Shown here in pieces: positions 14,865-24,875 of a DNA stretch of 64,000 nt (the stretch's first letter is position 1; each line of letters starts with the position of its first letter). Origin of the DNA: Pseudomonas fluorescens (GTDB lineage: Bacteria; Pseudomonadota; Gammaproteobacteria; Pseudomonadales; Pseudomonadaceae). The stretch covers positions 57,635 through 121,634 of the forward strand of contig NZ_CABVHQ010000010.1 in the NCBI RefSeq assembly GCF_902497895.1. The letters run 5' to 3'. The notes beneath the pieces were generated by a model. The model was given only the letters and a program-made list of their open reading frames with translations. It had not been told where the DNA came from and did no database searches. The position numbers and the translations under genes are program-made.

Positions 14865-16511
14865 CTAGTCAGTCAGATGCAGCACGAATGACTCATAAGG
14901 CCGCAGGAATACCTGCCGATTGCGGGTTGGGCAGTCCACGTAGTTGCTGATCACCAGGCGTTGCACCATCGCGTCGCTGATCACCCCTTCCGGCAATTCG
15001 ACTTTGCAGGTCGTGCCATAGAAGTTGTTCAGCACCAGCAGACGCTCGCCCTGACCTTCACGCAGGTAGGCCCAGACTTGCGGGTGTGCGGGCAACAGCT
15101 GGCGATAGACACCGTCCTGGATCAACGCCTCGCTGCGGCGCAAGGCGATCAGCTGGCGATAGTGATGCAGCACCGAAGCCGGGTCCTGGAGCTGATGTTC
15201 GACGTTGATCAGCGCCGCGTTTTCCGGCACCCCGATCCAGGGTTCGGTGGTGCTGAAACCGGCATGTGGCTGAGCATTCCAGTGCATTGGCGTGCGGCCG
15301 TTGTCCCGGGATTTCTGCATGATCGCCGCCATGTTTTCCGACTCGGATTCTCCGGCCTCGCGCTTGAGCCGATAGATGTTCAGGGTCTCGACATCGCGGT
15401 AATGGTCGATGTGATCGAACCCTGGATTGGTCATGCCCAGCTCCTCACCCTGGTACACGAACGGCGTGCCCTGCAGGAAGTGCAACGCAGTACCGAGCAT
15501 CTTCGCCGAGACCACCCTATGTTCGCCGTCATCACCGAACCGCGAGACCACCCGTGGCTGATCGTGGTTACACCAGAACAGTGCATTCCAGCCCCCCCCG
15601 GCCTGCATGCCGGTCTGCCAGTCGGAAAGGATGCGCTTGAGGTCGAGGAAGTCGAAATCGGCACGAATCCACTTCTGCAGGTTCGGGTAATCGACTTTCA
15701 AATGATGAAAATTGAAGGTCATCGACAGTTCTTTCGACTCAGCGCGCGAGTAACGAATGCAGTGCTCAAGGCTGGTGGAAGACATCTCGCCGACATTGAT
15801 CAGGTCATGACCTTCGAAGACTTCGCGGTGCATTTCCTGCAAGTACTGATGCACATTGGGACCGTCGGTGTAGAAGCGCCGACCGTCACTGTGATCTTCG
15901 AGGAAGTCCGCCGGTTTCGAGATCAGGTTGATCACGTCCAGGCGAAAACCGCCGACGCCCTTGTCACGCCAGAAGCGCATCATCTTGAAGACTTCGGCGC
16001 GCACCAGCGGGTTGTCCCAGTTCAGGTCGGCCTGGGTGTGGTCGAACAGGTGCAGGTAGTACTGACCGGTTTGCGCCTCGTACTCCCAGGCCGAACCGCC
16101 AAACTTCGACTCCCAGTTGTTCGGCTGATCGCGCCAGATATAGAAATCGCGGTACGGGTTATCCAGACTGCTGCGGGCCTGCTGGAACCATTGATGCTCG
16201 ATGGAGGTGTGATTGACTACGATATCGAGCATCAACTTGATACCGCGTTTGCCCGCCTCGGCAATCAACAACTCGCAGTCGGCCATGGTCCCGTAGCTCG
16301 GGTCGATGGCGTAATAGTCACTGATGTCGTAGCCGTTATCGCGTTGCGGAGAACGCAGGAACGGGGTGATCCACAGGCAGTCGACGCCGAGCCAGTGCAG
16401 GTAATCGAGTTTGGCGACCACCCCGAGCAAATCGCCCGTGGCTTTGCCTGCGTGGCTGTGAAAACTCTTCGGGTAGATCTGGTAGATCACCGAACGTTGC
16501 CAGTCTTGCAT
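14865..16511 (-). CDS. treC: trehalose-6-phosphate hydrolase (GH13)
   Basis: TreC splits trehalose 6-phosphate from the PTS into glucose and glucose 6-phosphate in the cytoplasm. The 548-aa protein has the alpha-amylase family set: DIVVNHTS, GFRLDVINL with the nucleophile Asp, NVGEMSS with the acid Glu, and WCNHDQPRVVSRFG. Related oligo-1,6-glucosidases share these motifs, but the treP neighbour supports TreC. ATG at 16511 has GGAG nine bases upstream; a TTG further out overlaps that site and is rejected. Confidence 0.93.
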   Translation of the reverse strand: MQDWQRSVIYQIYPKSFHSHAGKATGDLLGVVAKLDYLHWLGVDCLWITPFLRSPQRDNGYDISDYYAIDPSYGTMADCELLIAEAGKRGIKLMLDIVVNHTSIEHQWFQQARSSLDNPYRDFYIWRDQPNNWESKFGGSAWEYEAQTGQYYLHLFDHTQADLNWDNPLVRAEVFKMMRFWRDKGVGGFRLDVINLISKPADFLEDHSDGRRFYTDGPNVHQYLQEMHREVFEGHDLINVGEMSSTSLEHCIRYSRAESKELSMTFNFHHLKVDYPNLQKWIRADFDFLDLKRILSDWQTGMQAGGGWNALFWCNHDQPRVVSRFGDDGEHRVVSAKMLGTALHFLQGTPFVYQGEELGMTNPGFDHIDHYRDVETLNIYRLKREAGESESENMAAIMQKSRDNGRTPMHWNAQPHAGFSTTEPWIGVPENAALINVEHQLQDPASVLHHYRQLIALRRSEALIQDGVYRQLLPAHPQVWAYLREGQGERLLVLNNFYGTTCKVELPEGVISDAMVQRLVISNYVDCPTRNRQVFLRPYESFVLHLTD

Positions 16512-16555
16512 GGCGTGTTTCTCCAATTAATTGTGCGGTGGCCTCATCGCGAGGC

Positions 16556-16647
16556 GTAGGAGCTGCCGCAGGCTGCGATCTTTTGATCTTCCACTTGAGA
16601 CTCAAGTGAGCCCCAGGGAAAAGATCGCAGCCTGCGGCAGCTCCTAC
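16556..16647. repeat. REP inverted pair (treP / treC spacer)
   Basis: GTAGGAGCTGCCGCAGGCTG and its inverted copy surround about 35 bases including CTTGAGACTCAAG, itself a palindrome. It lies between treP and treC in the operon. Confidence 0.88.
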
Positions 16648-16663
16648 GGGCGATAGCGATTTA

Positions 16664-18106
16664 TCAGGCGACTCGATACCCGGGGCGCACAATCTTCATG
16701 CTCAAGCCACAGGTCAGCACAAACGGCACCACCAATGCGATCACCATGCCGATCACGAACATCGGGATGAATTGCGGAATGATCGAGATGAAACCCGGCA
16801 GCCCGCCGACGCCGATCGCCGAGGCCTGGACCTTGTTCAGGGACAGGAAAATGCAGCCCAGCGCCGAACCGATCAGGGCGGCGTAGAACGGAAACTTGTA
16901 GCGCAGGTTGACGCCGAACATGGCCGGCTCGGTAATGCCGAAGTAGGCGGAAATCGCCGAGGTCGAGGCCATGCTGCGATCCCGGGCATTGCGGGTCATG
17001 GTGAACACCGCCAGCGCGGCGCTGCCCTGGGCGAGGTTGGACATGACGATCATCGGCCAGATAAAAGTGCCGCCCTGGGTCGAGATCAGCTGCAGGTCCA
17101 CGGCGAGGAACATGTGATGCATGCCGGTGATCACCAGCGGCGCGTAGAGCAGACCGAAGATCGCCCCTCCGACCATCGGCGCCAGATCGAACAACAGGAC
17201 CACGCCTTCGGTGATGAGGATCCCCAGGTGCCGGGTGACCGGACCAATCACCGCCAGCGCCAACACACCGGTGACCACTATGGTCGTGATCGGCACCACC
17301 AGCAGTTGAATGGCGTTCGGCACTCGCGCCCGCAACCATTTCTCGATAGTGCTCATGACCCAGGCCGCCAGCAGAATCGGCAGGATCTGCCCCTGATAAC
17401 CGACCTTCTCGATCTGGAACAGTCCGAGGATCTCGAAGTACGGCAGGCTCTGACCGTCGAGGCCAGCGACCGCCTTGCCGTAGTTCCAGGCGTTGAGCAA
17501 ATCCGGGTGAACCAGCATCAGGCCAAGCACGATGCCGAGGATTTCACTGCCACCAAAACGCTTGGCCGCCGACCAGCCGACCAATGCCGGGAGGAACACG
17601 AACGAGGTGTTGGCCATCAGGTTGATCAGACTCCAGACACCGTCCAGGTTCGGATAGGCCTCCAGCAGGGTCCGGCCTTCGATGAACATGCCCTTGGCGC
17701 CCATCAGGTTGTTGATGCCCATCAGCAGGCCGGCAATGATCAGCGCCGGCAGGATCGGCATGAACACATCGGAGAACACCCGCACCAGGCGCTGCATGGG
17801 ATTGATCTTTTCGGCGCTTTTCTGTTTGACGTCGGCGATGGTCGAGGCCGCAAGACCGGTCAGCTGACGCAATGCTGCGTAGACCTTCTCCACTTCACCG
17901 GGGCCGATGACGATTTGCAGCAGACCGCCGGTGAAGAACGAGCCTTTGACCAGGTCGATCTGGTTCAGGGTGGCGTTGTCGACCAGGCTCCGGTCTTTCA
18001 GCGCCAGGCGCAGGCGGGTCACACAGTGCGCAGCCTGCTCGAGGTTGTCTGTACCGCCGAGACTCTGCAGGATCTCGTCGGCGATAGTCGGGTAGTCGTG
18101 GCTCAT
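16664..18106 (-). CDS. treP: trehalose PTS permease EIIBC
   Basis: This membrane protein takes up trehalose and phosphorylates it to trehalose 6-phosphate. Residues 1-85 are the EIIB domain, with the phosphorylated Cys28 in HCVTRLRLAL. The rest is an EIIC domain with about ten membrane helices (for example PALIIAGLLMGINNLMG and VGWSAAKRFGGSEILGIVLGLML). The length of 480 aa fits TreB/TreP. There is no fused EIIA, so phosphate should come from the EIIA-HPr-EI protein of the same operon. It is the first gene after the TreR operators. Confidence 0.94.
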   Translation of the reverse strand: MSHDYPTIADEILQSLGGTDNLEQAAHCVTRLRLALKDRSLVDNATLNQIDLVKGSFFTGGLLQIVIGPGEVEKVYAALRQLTGLAASTIADVKQKSAEKINPMQRLVRVFSDVFMPILPALIIAGLLMGINNLMGAKGMFIEGRTLLEAYPNLDGVWSLINLMANTSFVFLPALVGWSAAKRFGGSEILGIVLGLMLVHPDLLNAWNYGKAVAGLDGQSLPYFEILGLFQIEKVGYQGQILPILLAAWVMSTIEKWLRARVPNAIQLLVVPITTIVVTGVLALAVIGPVTRHLGILITEGVVLLFDLAPMVGGAIFGLLYAPLVITGMHHMFLAVDLQLISTQGGTFIWPMIVMSNLAQGSAALAVFTMTRNARDRSMASTSAISAYFGITEPAMFGVNLRYKFPFYAALIGSALGCIFLSLNKVQASAIGVGGLPGFISIIPQFIPMFVIGMVIALVVPFVLTCGLSMKIVRPGYRVA

Positions 18107-18174
18107 GCTCTTTTCTTCCGTTTTAGCTTCTTGTTATTGGAGAGTGTTATTGGCAGCACGCCGAAACGAAAAGT

Positions 18175-18216
18175 ACTCGTCTGTACGAGTTAAAGCAACA
18201 ACTCGTACAGACGAGT
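18175..18216. promoter_or_regulatory. double TreR operator between treP and treR
   Basis: Two 16-base palindromes occur: ACTCGTCTGTACGAGT (18175-18190) and ACTCGTACAGACGAGT (18201-18216). Each has ACTCGT/ACGAGT half-sites around a 4-base centre. The second is the exact reverse complement of the first, and their centres are 26 bases apart. The location between treR and the trehalose operon makes them the likely TreR sites. Confidence 0.82.
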
Positions 18217-18311
18217 TGCGAAATAATTTTTATGCTCAGCCATAAATGGACAAACCCCAGCCCTGCCCTTATGGTTCCAAGCCTTGAGCACAGCGGCACA
18301 GAGCCATCCCC

Positions 18312-19016
18312 ATGAGTAAGTACAACCAGATCTACACCGATCTGCTTGCCAGCATCACCACCGAACGTCTGGAACGCGGCGCCAGGTTGCCCTCCGAAAC
18401 CGAATTGATGGACAGCTACCAGGCCAGCCGCGGTACCGTGCGCAAAGCTATCGAGCAACTTCAGGAACGCGGCTTCGCACAGAAAGTCCACGGCAAAGGC
18501 ACGTTCGTCCTGTCACCGGCACCGATCGAATTCCAATTAGGCGGGATTGTCAGCTTTCAGGAAACCTACCCAAGGCTGGGCAACGACGTCAGGACCGAGG
18601 TCGTGGAGTTCAGTCAGATCCCCCTCGAAGGCGCCCTGCTTGAACACATCCAGGCGCCAGAAGGCAGCTTGATCACGCGGATCAAACGGGTGCGAAGAAT
18701 CGACGGTAAACGGGTGATCCTCGACATCAACCACTTCGTCGCCGAACTGATTCCGGGGCTGGACCGCGAGATCGCCGAACACTCGATCTATGCCTTTATC
18801 GAACAGACCCTGCAGCTGCAGATCAGCTATGCCCAGCGGACCATCGAAGCCGTACCACGGGGCAAGGATGACCAGCAGCACCTGGACCTCGACGGCCAAA
18901 GCCATGTGATCGTGGTCAGCAACCAGACCTTTCTGCAGGACGGTAGGCAGTTCGAGTACACCGAGTCGCGGCATACCCTGGACAAGTTCTACTTCTCGGA
19001 CGTGGCGCGGCGCTGA
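18312..19016 (+). CDS. treR: trehalose operon repressor TreR (GntR/UTRA)
   Basis: The 234-aa regulator has a GntR-type winged helix at about residues 1-68 (RLPSETELMDSYQASRGTVRKAIEQLQERGF and HGKGTFV) and a UTRA effector domain behind it. In known TreR proteins the effector is trehalose 6-phosphate. It is divergent from treP and shares a spacer with two perfect palindromes. It probably represses the operon and perhaps itself. The effector is inferred from context. Confidence 0.92.
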   Translation: MSKYNQIYTDLLASITTERLERGARLPSETELMDSYQASRGTVRKAIEQLQERGFAQKVHGKGTFVLSPAPIEFQLGGIVSFQETYPRLGNDVRTEVVEFSQIPLEGALLEHIQAPEGSLITRIKRVRRIDGKRVILDINHFVAELIPGLDREIAEHSIYAFIEQTLQLQISYAQRTIEAVPRGKDDQQHLDLDGQSHVIVVSNQTFLQDGRQFEYTESRHTLDKFYFSDVARR

Positions 19017-19026
19017 GAGGGATACG

Positions 19027-19545
19027 TCAAACCAGCGCCCGCCACTCGGCGCCCAAGGCGACACCCCGGCGGGATTCCTTGACGAGATTGACGCTTTGCG
19101 CGATCCGGGCGACGTCGATCACTGGTTGTTCAAGGCGGTAGCCGCCCTTTGCATCCAGCCAGCTCAATACCTCAGCCAGATGCCAGACCGATGTCTTGCC
19201 TTCATGCACGGCCAACGGGAAGCTGGTGCAATGAGTCAGCATCAGTTTGCGCATGTTCTGCCGCGAAACGCCGATGATCTCGGCAATATCCGTCAGGCCG
19301 ACGAAGTCCGGCGCTACCTCCACCAAACGAGCGTCAGGAACGATGCGTTTGACGTCCATCAGCGCGCTCCTCAGCGCCGTTTCGGCCGTCGCGGCCTCGC
19401 GGGTGAATTCCAACGCCAGCCGGCCCGGCAATCCGACACCGATCAACGCATCATCGCAGCCTGCTGCGTATAACCGCTCGACCAACTCGTCAGGATCGCA
19501 ATCGCACTGCGCGAGCTGATACTTGAGGGTGAAAATGTAGTCCAT
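19027..19545 (-). CDS. HTH DNA-binding protein, function unknown
   Basis: This 172-aa protein has a C-terminal region resembling excisionase/AlpA-like helix-turn-helix proteins (FVGLTDIAEIIGVSRQNMRKLM at about residues 86-107, followed by WHLAEVLSWL). The N-terminal 80 residues look like a small alpha/beta domain and match nothing I recognise. ATG at 19545 (MDYIFTLKYQL) is chosen over an upstream in-frame start because the upstream part has no family character. It converges on treR, 10 bases from its stop. A perfect palindrome lies upstream at 19613-19628. Confidence 0.8.
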   Translation of the reverse strand: MDYIFTLKYQLAQCDCDPDELVERLYAAGCDDALIGVGLPGRLALEFTREAATAETALRSALMDVKRIVPDARLVEVAPDFVGLTDIAEIIGVSRQNMRKLMLTHCTSFPLAVHEGKTSVWHLAEVLSWLDAKGGYRLEQPVIDVARIAQSVNLVKESRRGVALGAEWRALV

Positions 19546-19612
19546 TTCGATTTCTTTTTTGAGTGAGGTGCACGAGCCCTCCATAGCTTCCAGTCTCGTC
19601 AAGAATCACAAG

Positions 19613-19628
19613 GTTGTCAACTGACAAC
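19613..19628. promoter_or_regulatory. perfect 16-base palindrome upstream of HTH gene
   Basis: GTTGTCA-AC-TGACAAC is a perfect 7-bp inverted repeat, 68 bases before the HTH gene. On the minus strand it contains TTGACA, which could be a -35 hexamer. An autoregulatory operator is plausible but unproven. Confidence 0.55.
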
Positions 19629-19693
19629 TAGAAACAATCAAAAGCCGCTCGGAGGCTGGAAGATTATCTGGAGTACAGACGAGGCTGACAGTA

Positions 19694-19920
19694 GGCTTGG
19701 CCCAATGCCAGTCAGTTAAGGAGTTTCTGGCTCCGCACATTTCCCCGTAGCAGCTGCCGAAGGCTGCGTTCGGCTGCGAAGCAGTCGTAAAACCTGCTTC
19801 CACGGTGTGTCTGGGAATACCGCGGCGCTTGATTTTACGACTGCTGCGCAGCCGAACGCAGGCTTCGCCAGCTGCTACGGTTCGCGTACCGCCTTAACTG
19901 ACCGGCATTGGGGCTTGGCC
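19694..19920. repeat. composite repeat with inverted ends enclosing REP units
   Basis: The ends are near-identical inverted copies of CTTAACTGACYGGCATTGG (19694-19720 on the minus strand, 19893-19920 on the plus strand). Between them lies an inverted REP pair (19747-19878) built on CAGCTGCCGAAGGCTGCGTT. The same end sequence borders another composite at 25781-26101. The rest of the 19546-20042 spacer holds the palindrome listed separately and a GCGATCGACACC/GGTGTCGATCGC hairpin near 19973-19999 that probably ends guaA transcription. Confidence 0.75.
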
Positions 19921-19972
19921 CATGTCTTTCAGGGTATTGCGAAGGGTTTTTACAACAGCTGAAACGCCAGCG

Positions 19973-20000
19973 GCGATCGACACCAAGGTGTCGATCGCCG
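19973..20000 (-). terminator. hairpin after guaA
   Basis: GCGATCGACACC pairs with GGTGTCGATCGC around a short loop (AA), about 40 bases past the guaA stop. On the minus strand the flanking TTTCAGC is only weakly T-rich, so it is a possible terminator or a stability hairpin. Confidence 0.5.
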
Positions 20001-20042
20001 CTGTTTACACGCGCAGATCACAGGCCGACGAGGCGGTCTGGA

Positions 20043-21620
20043 TCACTCCCACTCAATGGTCGCTGGCGGCTTGCTCGACACGTCGTAGGTGACGCGGGAG
20101 ATGCCTTCGATTTCATTGATGATCCGGCCGCTGACGGTTTCCAGCAGCTCGTACGGCAGGTGCGCCCAGCGGGCGGTCATGAAGTCGACGGTTTCCACCG
20201 CACGCAGGGCCACGACCCAGGCGTAACGACGGCCATCACCGACCACACCCACCGATTTCACCGGCTGGAACACCACGAAGGCCTGGCTGACCTTGTGGTA
20301 CCAGTCGGCCTTGCGCAGTTCTTCAATGAAGATGTGGTCAGCGCGACGCAGCAGGTCGGCGTATTCCTTCTTCACTTCACCCAGGATCCGCACACCCAGG
20401 CCCGGGCCCGGGAACGGGTGGCGGTAGACCATGTCGTACGGCAGGCCGAGTTCCAGGCCCAGACGACGGACTTCGTCCTTGAACAGCTCGCGCAGGGGTT
20501 CAACCAGCTTGAGGTTCATTTCTTCCGGCAGGCCACCCACGTTGTGGTGGGACTTGATCACGTGGGCCTTGCCGCTTTTGGCGCCAGCCGACTCGATCAC
20601 GTCCGGGTAGATGGTGCCCTGGGCCAGGTACTTGATGTTGTCGAGCTTGCAGGATTCGGCATCGAACACGTCGATGAAGGTACGGCCGATGATCTTGCGC
20701 TTCTTCTCCGGGTCCGACTCGCCGGCCAGGTTATCGAGGAACTGGTCGGCGGCATTGGCGCGAATTACTTTGACGCCCATGTTCTCGGCGAACATCGCCA
20801 TGACCTGCTCACCTTCGTGCAGACGCAGCAGACCGTTGTCGACGAAGACGCAGGTCAGTTGGTCGCCGATGGCCTTGTGCAGCAGCGCAGCCACTACCGA
20901 GGAATCAACGCCGCCGGACAGGCCGAGCAATACGTTGTCGGTGCCGACCTGGGCGCGAATGTGGGCGATGGCGTCGTCAGCGATGTGCGACGGCGTCCAC
21001 AGGGCTTCGCAGCCGCAGATGTCGAGGATGAAGCGCGAGAGGATGCGCCCGCCCTGCTTGGTGTGGGTCACTTCCGGGTGGAACTGCACGCCGTAGTAGC
21101 CACGGGTATCGTCGGCCATGCCGGCGATCGGGCAGCTCGGGGTGCTGGCCAGAATGTGGAAACCTGCCGGGATCTCGGTGACTTTGTCGCCGTGGCTCAT
21201 CCACACATCAAGACCGAAGACGCCATCGGCATCGACATGGTCTTCGATGCCGTCGAGTACGCGGCTCTTGCCGACCACGTCGACGCGGGCGTAACCGAAC
21301 TCACGCAGATCCGAACCTTGCACACGACCGCCCAGCTGTTCAGCCATGGTCTGCATGCCGTAGCAGATGCCGAACACCGGAACACCGAGGTCCCAGACGG
21401 CTTGCGGCGCGCGTGGACTGTCGGCTGCGTGCACGGACTCGGGGCCGCCAGCAAGGATGATCCCGCGCGGGGCGAATTCGCGAATCGCTTCGTCGTCCAT
21501 GTCGAACGGATGCAGTTCGCAGTAAACACCGATTTCACGCACGCGACGGGCGATCAGCTGGGTGTACTGGGAACCGAAGTCGAGGATCAGGATGCGGTGG
21601 GCGTGAATGTCGAGGGCCAT
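20043..21620 (-). CDS. guaA: GMP synthase (glutamine-hydrolysing)
   Basis: GuaA converts XMP to GMP using ATP and glutamine. The 525-aa protein starts [22 protein letters not shown]. The class I amidotransferase domain has the nucleophile Cys in [12 protein letters not shown] and the FHPEVTHT histidine. The ATP-pyrophosphatase domain has the P-loop [14 protein letters not shown]. The C-terminal dimerisation domain ends [11 protein letters not shown], the family's normal end. It lies 104 bases after guaB and is the second gene of the guaBA operon. Confidence 0.98.
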   Translation of the reverse strand: MALDIHAHRILILDFGSQYTQLIARRVREIGVYCELHPFDMDDEAIREFAPRGIILAGGPESVHAADSPRAPQAVWDLGVPVFGICYGMQTMAEQLGGRVQGSDLREFGYARVDVVGKSRVLDGIEDHVDADGVFGLDVWMSHGDKVTEIPAGFHILASTPSCPIAGMADDTRGYYGVQFHPEVTHTKQGGRILSRFILDICGCEALWTPSHIADDAIAHIRAQVGTDNVLLGLSGGVDSSVVAALLHKAIGDQLTCVFVDNGLLRLHEGEQVMAMFAENMGVKVIRANAADQFLDNLAGESDPEKKRKIIGRTFIDVFDAESCKLDNIKYLAQGTIYPDVIESAGAKSGKAHVIKSHHNVGGLPEEMNLKLVEPLRELFKDEVRRLGLELGLPYDMVYRHPFPGPGLGVRILGEVKKEYADLLRRADHIFIEELRKADWYHKVSQAFVVFQPVKSVGVVGDGRRYAWVVALRAVETVDFMTARWAHLPYELLETVSGRIINEIEGISRVTYDVSSKPPATIEWE

Positions 21621-21650
21621 GGTCATTCTCGTCTAATTTCAGAAACGACA

Positions 21651-21719
21651 CGGGGCTGAAGAAAACAGCCCCGGTTACTAAAGTCATCAATCGCCTTCGG
21701 GTCAGAACCTGAAGGCGAT
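21651..21719 (-). other. two hairpins in the guaB-guaA spacer
   Basis: One stem is CGGGGCTG/CAGCCCCG (21651-21673). The other is ATCGCCTTC/GAAGGCGAT with an inner GGT/ACC pairing (21690-21719). Neither is followed by a clear T-run in the minus direction, so they may stabilise guaB mRNA or tune guaA expression. Confidence 0.6.
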
Positions 21720-21724
21720 CACTA

Positions 21725-23272
<1,548 letters not shown>

Positions 23273-23377
23273 CTATTATCGACGCAGCTGATATACGGGT
23301 TTGCGGCACGAATATCCGGGATCTGCTGAAGGGACATACGTGAGCTGCTGCTCTTTGTCCTACATTTAGTCCTGCGT

Positions 23378-23926
23378 TTACAGTTCGACTTTTATCCAAC
23401 TCACCGGTTGATCGAGCCAATCGGCGAATTCGTCGATAAAGCTCTGCTTGAACCCGGCCTCGGCCCAATTGTTGAAAATGAATCCCAGGTTGGAAAATCC
23501 GCATTCCTGCAGGAATAGAAAGCCATTGATGTCATCTTCATGCCCGCATTCCGGGCAGGTGAAGTTATCGGTGCGCCCCGGCATCCAGTCTTCCAGGCTT
23601 TCAAACAGCGCCTCACCGACCTCCTTGCGGCACTTGGCGCAGCCGGCTTCTTCGAGAAACCCCTTGGCCGGCGTATAGATGCAGCGCTTGGTGATGATCT
23701 CCAGGCCATTGACCGGCTCACCGTAAGGCAACGCCTGCGGGTACAACACCACTTCGCGTGCCCCCGGCGCAATGGCATGGGCCATGCGGTTGCCGGTGCG
23801 ACCGCAGGTAGTCAGTTCTGCTTCGATAATGTTCTTGCGCACCAGCCAACGCACGATCGCCCGTGCCCGGGGTTCATGCACCGGCAGTGTGGAAATTTTC
23901 GGGACGATAATGCTTTGGGAATTCAT
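23378..23926 (-). CDS. conserved zinc-ribbon protein, function unknown
   Basis: The 182-aa protein starts MNSQSIIVPKISTLP. It has two CxxC pairs that could bind zinc: CAKCRKE and CPECGHED, the first near residue 95 and the second about 30 residues later. The C-terminal part is rich in aromatic and acidic residues (FIFNNWAEAGFKQSFIDEFADWL). Homologues in Pseudomonas are sometimes labelled as sugar ABC transporter ATPases, but no Walker motif is visible, so I do not accept that label. It stands alone between guaB and the TSUP gene. Confidence 0.78.
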   Translation of the reverse strand: MNSQSIIVPKISTLPVHEPRARAIVRWLVRKNIIEAELTTCGRTGNRMAHAIAPGAREVVLYPQALPYGEPVNGLEIITKRCIYTPAKGFLEEAGCAKCRKEVGEALFESLEDWMPGRTDNFTCPECGHEDDINGFLFLQECGFSNLGFIFNNWAEAGFKQSFIDEFADWLDQPVSWIKVEL

Positions 23927-24005
23927 GGGTGGGGCCTGGAGCAGTTCTGAATGATCCACCTTGTGGGATCCGAGGGCCGGCAGCTTAATCCCTGACACGA
24001 TCAGG

Positions 24006-24773
24006 TCAAGTACTCAGATAACGGCTGATCAAGGCAATCCCGCTGGCCAGTACCAGCCAGGTCACCAAGCGCACAAACGCCTCACGGGACAGCTTCATGA
24101 TCAAGCGGCGGCCGATCCACAGGCCCAGCGCCATTGCCGGCAGCAAACACAAGGCCAGTAATAATAAGGGTAGCTCGGCATACACCCCCGCGAGCAGAAA
24201 CAGGCTCAAACGCACCACGGTGCTGCAACTGATCAACGCACTCTGGGTCGCCCGCGCCGCGTCCTTGGGCAAGCGGCTGTTCAAATAGATTGCATATAAA
24301 AAGCCGCCGCTGCCAAACAGCGCGCCAAACAAGCCGCCCACCGTACCCATCGGAATCGCCCAACCAGCAGCCAGCTGGGTGGGACGAATTTTCACCGCCA
24401 GGCTGTAAATCGCATAAGCGCTGATAAACAGCCCCATCAATAACAGCAATACATCGGACTTGAGGTTGAGCAGGAAAATCACCCCCAAGGTGCAGCCCAG
24501 TGCCATGCACGGCAGCAAGCGCAATAACTCCGGCCTGGCCACCTCTCGCCGCGACGGCAGCCAGTTGCCGAACGCCGCGACAAAATCCAGCAACACCAGC
24601 AGCGGCACGATCTTCGAGAGCGGTAAAAACAAAATCAGAATCGGCCCCGCCACCAGCGCCGTACCAAAACCGGCGACGCCGAACACGATATAGGCCAGGG
24701 CAACGCCCAGCTCGATCAGCAGCCAATCCACGGCGCCGAACGGCCATTGATTCAACAGTGCGACAACACTCAT
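24006..24773 (-). CDS. TSUP family membrane transporter (TauE/SafE-like)
   Basis: The 255-aa protein is almost wholly hydrophobic with about eight membrane helices. It shows the TSUP pattern of two related halves, with FGVAGFGTALVAGPILI near residue 32 and GGLFGALFGSGGFLYAIYL near residue 143. Family members export sulfite, sulfoacetate or similar organosulfur anions. The substrate cannot be told from the sequence. A LysR gene is divergent from it across 102 bases and may regulate it. Confidence 0.9.
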   Translation of the reverse strand: MSVVALLNQWPFGAVDWLLIELGVALAYIVFGVAGFGTALVAGPILILFLPLSKIVPLLVLLDFVAAFGNWLPSRREVARPELLRLLPCMALGCTLGVIFLLNLKSDVLLLLMGLFISAYAIYSLAVKIRPTQLAAGWAIPMGTVGGLFGALFGSGGFLYAIYLNSRLPKDAARATQSALISCSTVVRLSLFLLAGVYAELPLLLLALCLLPAMALGLWIGRRLIMKLSREAFVRLVTWLVLASGIALISRYLST

Positions 24774-24875
24774 GGGTACGACATCCTTGGTCTTTTTCAG
24801 AATGACTTTAGAGAGTGGCGAGCCTTGCGACTAATATCTTCATAGCCGCCAACTTATCTCGAAAAGGCATGACTC

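Noticed and set aside
19460..20042. Extra gene between the HTH protein and guaA
   Set aside because: All frames there are short or lie in repeats and lack start signals.
23378..23926. Sugar ABC transporter ATPase label for the zinc-ribbon protein
   Set aside because: No Walker A, Walker B or ABC signature is visible in the 182 residues.
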